This document shows, piece after piece, positions 4,100-5,797 of a stretch of 5,797 nt of DNA. The DNA is from Candidatus Kerfeldbacteria bacterium (GTDB lineage: Bacteria; Patescibacteriota; Patescibacteriia; SBBC01; CAIJZX01). Below the pieces are notes generated by a model. That model saw only the letters and a program-made list of their open reading frames with translations. It ran no database searches and was not told where the DNA came from. Numbering within the stretch: the first letter of the stretch is position 1; the number at the start of each line of letters is the position of its first letter. Made by a program: the position numbers and the translations under genes. The stretch is taken from assembly GCA_016217865.1 (NCBI GenBank), contig JACRFO010000116.1, positions 1 through 5,797 on the forward strand. Direction: 5' to 3'.

Positions 4100-5761
4100 A
4101 TGAAACGTCGTAACGTCTGGATTACCTTTTCGTTGCTGGTCGTGTTGGTCGCGGCAGTTGGGTATATCGACTGGCCGGGTACCCCGAACCTCAAGCTTGG
4201 AAACATCACCAAGAGTTTTGATTTACGCCTCGGTCTCGACCTCCAAGGGGGGACGAGCTTGATGTACGAAGCCGATGTCAACCAAGTCCCATCAAGTGAT
4301 CGAACGTCGGCGTTAGAAGGCGTGCGCGATGTCATCGAACGGCGGATTAACGCCTACGGCGTATCCGAGCCGGTCATTCAAACCAGCCGAGTCGGCAGCC
4401 AATACCGCGTCTCGGTTGACCTGGCGGGCGTTAAGGATATCAATGAAGCGATTAAGCTGATTGGCGAAACACCACTCCTGGAATTCCGCGAACCGGCTGC
4501 CCCGACCGGCTTATCAGACGCTGACGCGAAGAAGAAGGCGGACGAAGTTCAAGCGTTAGCGAAGCGACCACGGGCCGATTTCACTGCTTTGGCTAAACAG
4601 TATTCTGACGACACCGGGAGCAAAGATAACGGCGGTGACCTGGGCTGGGCCCAGAGCGGCCAGTTTGTGGCGGAGTTCGACAAAGCGCTCTTCCAGGATC
4701 TCCATGACGGTGAGCTCACTTCTGCACCAGTCAAGACGCAGTTCGGTTACCATATCATCAAGCGGATTGAATCGCGGAAGATCACGGTGGACGGTAAAGA
4801 AGTGACCGAGATCCATGGCGCCCACATCCTCATTGGTGTACTCGACTCACCAATCAACCAAAACAACTACGTGACGACCGCACTGACCGGTAAACAGCTG
4901 AAGCGGTCGGATGTTGTCTTCGATCCGAACTCCGGGGCTCCGCAAGTTCAGTTAACCTTCAATAGCGAAGGCGCGAAACTCTTCGGCGAACTGACGAAGA
5001 AAAATTTGGGGAAATCGTTAGCAATTTACCTTGACGGCGCGCCAATCAGCATCCCGACCGTGCAGAACGAAATCACCTCTGGCACGGCGGTGATCACGGG
5101 AAACTTCACGCTCGAGGAAGCGAAACAACTGGCCAAGCGATTGAATGCCGGGGCGTTGCCGGTCCCGATCACGCTCATCAGCCAACAGAATGTCGGTGCC
5201 ACGCTTGGACGCGAGTCAATCGAACGGAGCTTAGTGGCGGGGTTTATCGGCCTGGTCCTGGTGGCGATCTTCATGATCGTGTTCTACCGTTTGCCAGGTG
5301 TCCTGGCAGTCGTGGCCCTCGGTGTGTATACCTTGATCGTTTTGGCTATCTTCAAGCTCTGGCCAGTCACCCTATCCTTGGCGGGGATTGCCGGGTTCAT
5401 TCTCTCTATCGGAATGGCGGTTGACGCTAACATTCTGGTCTTTGAACGGACAAAAGAGGAGCTCCAAGCAGGCCGGCCGCTCTTATCGGCGATTGACGAA
5501 GGGTTCCGCCGTGCCTGGCTCTCTATCCGCGACTCGAATGTATCCAGTCTCATTACCGCCTTTATCCTCATTTGGTTCGGTTCCAGTCTGATCAAAGGAT
5601 TTGCGGTTACCCTGTCGATCGGTATCCTCGTTTCGATGTTCTCTGCGCTGACAGTTACCCGGACATTCCTCCATCTGTCTATCAGCGGCTGGATGAGCCG
5701 GCACCTGTGGCTGTTTGGCGTCAGCCGTTCGACCACCCCACTTCCACCATCCCATGTATAA
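4100..5761 (+). CDS. secD: Protein translocase subunit SecD with inserted parvulin-type prolyl isomerase domain
   Basis: SecD works with SecF outside the membrane to pull or release substrates from SecYEG, using the ion gradient. The 553-aa protein has TM1 (residues about 7-24) followed by the SecD signature LRLGLDLQGGTSL. Then come the P1 ferredoxin-like region (RDVIERRINAYGVSEPVIQ), the second periplasmic part (TGKQLKRSDVVFD to NAGALPVPI), and five more TM helices (about 378-525). TM4 carries GMAVDANILVFER with the conserved Asp442. Between strand LLEFRE and TGKQLKR sits a parvulin-like insert (about 141-250) with FTALAKQYSDD, GGDLGW (178-183), VKTQFGYHIIK (His218) and then AHILIG. Typical bacterial SecD proteins lack this insert. 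The hydrophobic tail after TM6 is followed by a short polar end. ATG 4100 gives the expected short N-region; no Shine-Dalgarno is visible. The last 8 nt overlap secF. Identity is certain; isomerase activity is inferred. Confidence 0.96.
   Translation: MKRRNVWITFSLLVVLVAAVGYIDWPGTPNLKLGNITKSFDLRLGLDLQGGTSLMYEADVNQVPSSDRTSALEGVRDVIERRINAYGVSEPVIQTSRVGSQYRVSVDLAGVKDINEAIKLIGETPLLEFREPAAPTGLSDADAKKKADEVQALAKRPRADFTALAKQYSDDTGSKDNGGDLGWAQSGQFVAEFDKALFQDLHDGELTSAPVKTQFGYHIIKRIESRKITVDGKEVTEIHGAHILIGVLDSPINQNNYVTTALTGKQLKRSDVVFDPNSGAPQVQLTFNSEGAKLFGELTKKNLGKSLAIYLDGAPISIPTVQNEITSGTAVITGNFTLEEAKQLAKRLNAGALPVPITLISQQNVGATLGRESIERSLVAGFIGLVLVAIFMIVFYRLPGVLAVVALGVYTLIVLAIFKLWPVTLSLAGIAGFILSIGMAVDANILVFERTKEELQAGRPLLSAIDEGFRRAWLSIRDSNVSSLITAFILIWFGSSLIKGFAVTLSIGILVSMFSALTVTRTFLHLSISGWMSRHLWLFGVSRSTTPLPPSHV
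4520..4850 (+). other. Parvulin (PpiC/rotamase) domain inside SecD, apparently circularly permuted
   Basis: Residues about 141-223 align by eye with parvulin helices 1-3, the GGDLGW strand, the FxxALF helix region (EFDKALFQDLHDGE) and the last strand FGYHIIK. The first strand of normal parvulins, with its conserved HILI, is absent before helix 1 but appears about 20 residues after the last strand as AHILIG. Both active-site histidines of the family (His of HILI and His218 of YHII) are thus present in swapped order. In the parvulin fold the first and last strands are adjacent and antiparallel, so this permutation is structurally possible. Expected location is the outer face of the membrane. 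Confidence 0.75.
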
Positions 5762-5797
5762 GATCATCCAAAAACGTAACTGGTTGTTCGTTTTTTC
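5754..5797 (+). CDS. secF: Protein translocase subunit SecF, N-terminal start (3' end outside window)
   Basis: The ATG at 5754 lies inside the last codons of secD, giving an 8-nt overlap and probable translational coupling. Fourteen complete residues are visible (MYKIIQKRNWLFVF), matching the usual SecF opening: a short basic N-terminus leading into the first membrane helix. SecF pairs with SecD in the export-assisting complex. No Shine-Dalgarno is seen. The call rests on this short match plus the universal secD-secF order. Confidence 0.85.
   Translation, partial: MYKIIQKRNWLFVF

Noticed and set aside
1..5797. CRISPR arrays, tRNA or rRNA genes, insertion sequence ends
   Set aside because: No regularly spaced repeats, tRNA-like or rRNA-like sequence, or transposase was seen. 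No clear target-site duplication flanks the minus-strand cassettes.

Overview
The window most likely comes from a member of the Candidate Phyla Radiation (Patescibacteria). This is inferred from the SecD and SecF protein style, an FG-GAP/L,D-transpeptidase cell-wall enzyme, and a parvulin domain embedded in SecD. It was not tested by a database search. Moderately GC-rich DNA and ordinary bacterial promoters fit a bacterial chromosome.

Layout: (1) 1-1142 is the C-terminal part of secA on the + strand, from helicase motif VI to the SEC-C tail. (2) 1143-2340 is a block of four small minus-strand genes in two self-contained transcription units. Unit A is 94 aa then 59 aa, joined by an ATGA overlap. 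Unit B is 50 aa then 105 aa, tightly coupled. Each unit ends in a clear intrinsic terminator. Both are preceded by look-alike promoters with a TAGnTT -10, and all four genes have GGAG/GGAGG ribosome sites. The 50- and 59-aa products are cysteine/histidine mini-proteins that resemble each other. (3) 2408-2625 is a strong consensus sigma70-type promoter followed by a leader of about 180 nt full of inverted repeats. (4) 2626-4035 encodes an exported FG-GAP beta-propeller/L,D-transpeptidase. (5) 4038-4066 is a promoter, followed by secD (4100-5761). SecD carries an inserted parvulin-type prolyl isomerase whose strand order looks circularly permuted. (6) secF starts at 5754, overlaps secD by 8 nt and runs off the window.

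SecA (ATPase motor) and SecD/SecF (export-assisting membrane pair) serve the same export machine. The transpeptidase between them is a likely Sec client acting on peptidoglycan outside the membrane. The parvulin inside SecD could isomerise prolines of emerging substrates. The minus-strand block has no visible link to export and looks like an accessory, moron-like insertion. Its ribosome sites and promoters differ from those of the surrounding genes, none of which shows a recognisable Shine-Dalgarno at its visible start.
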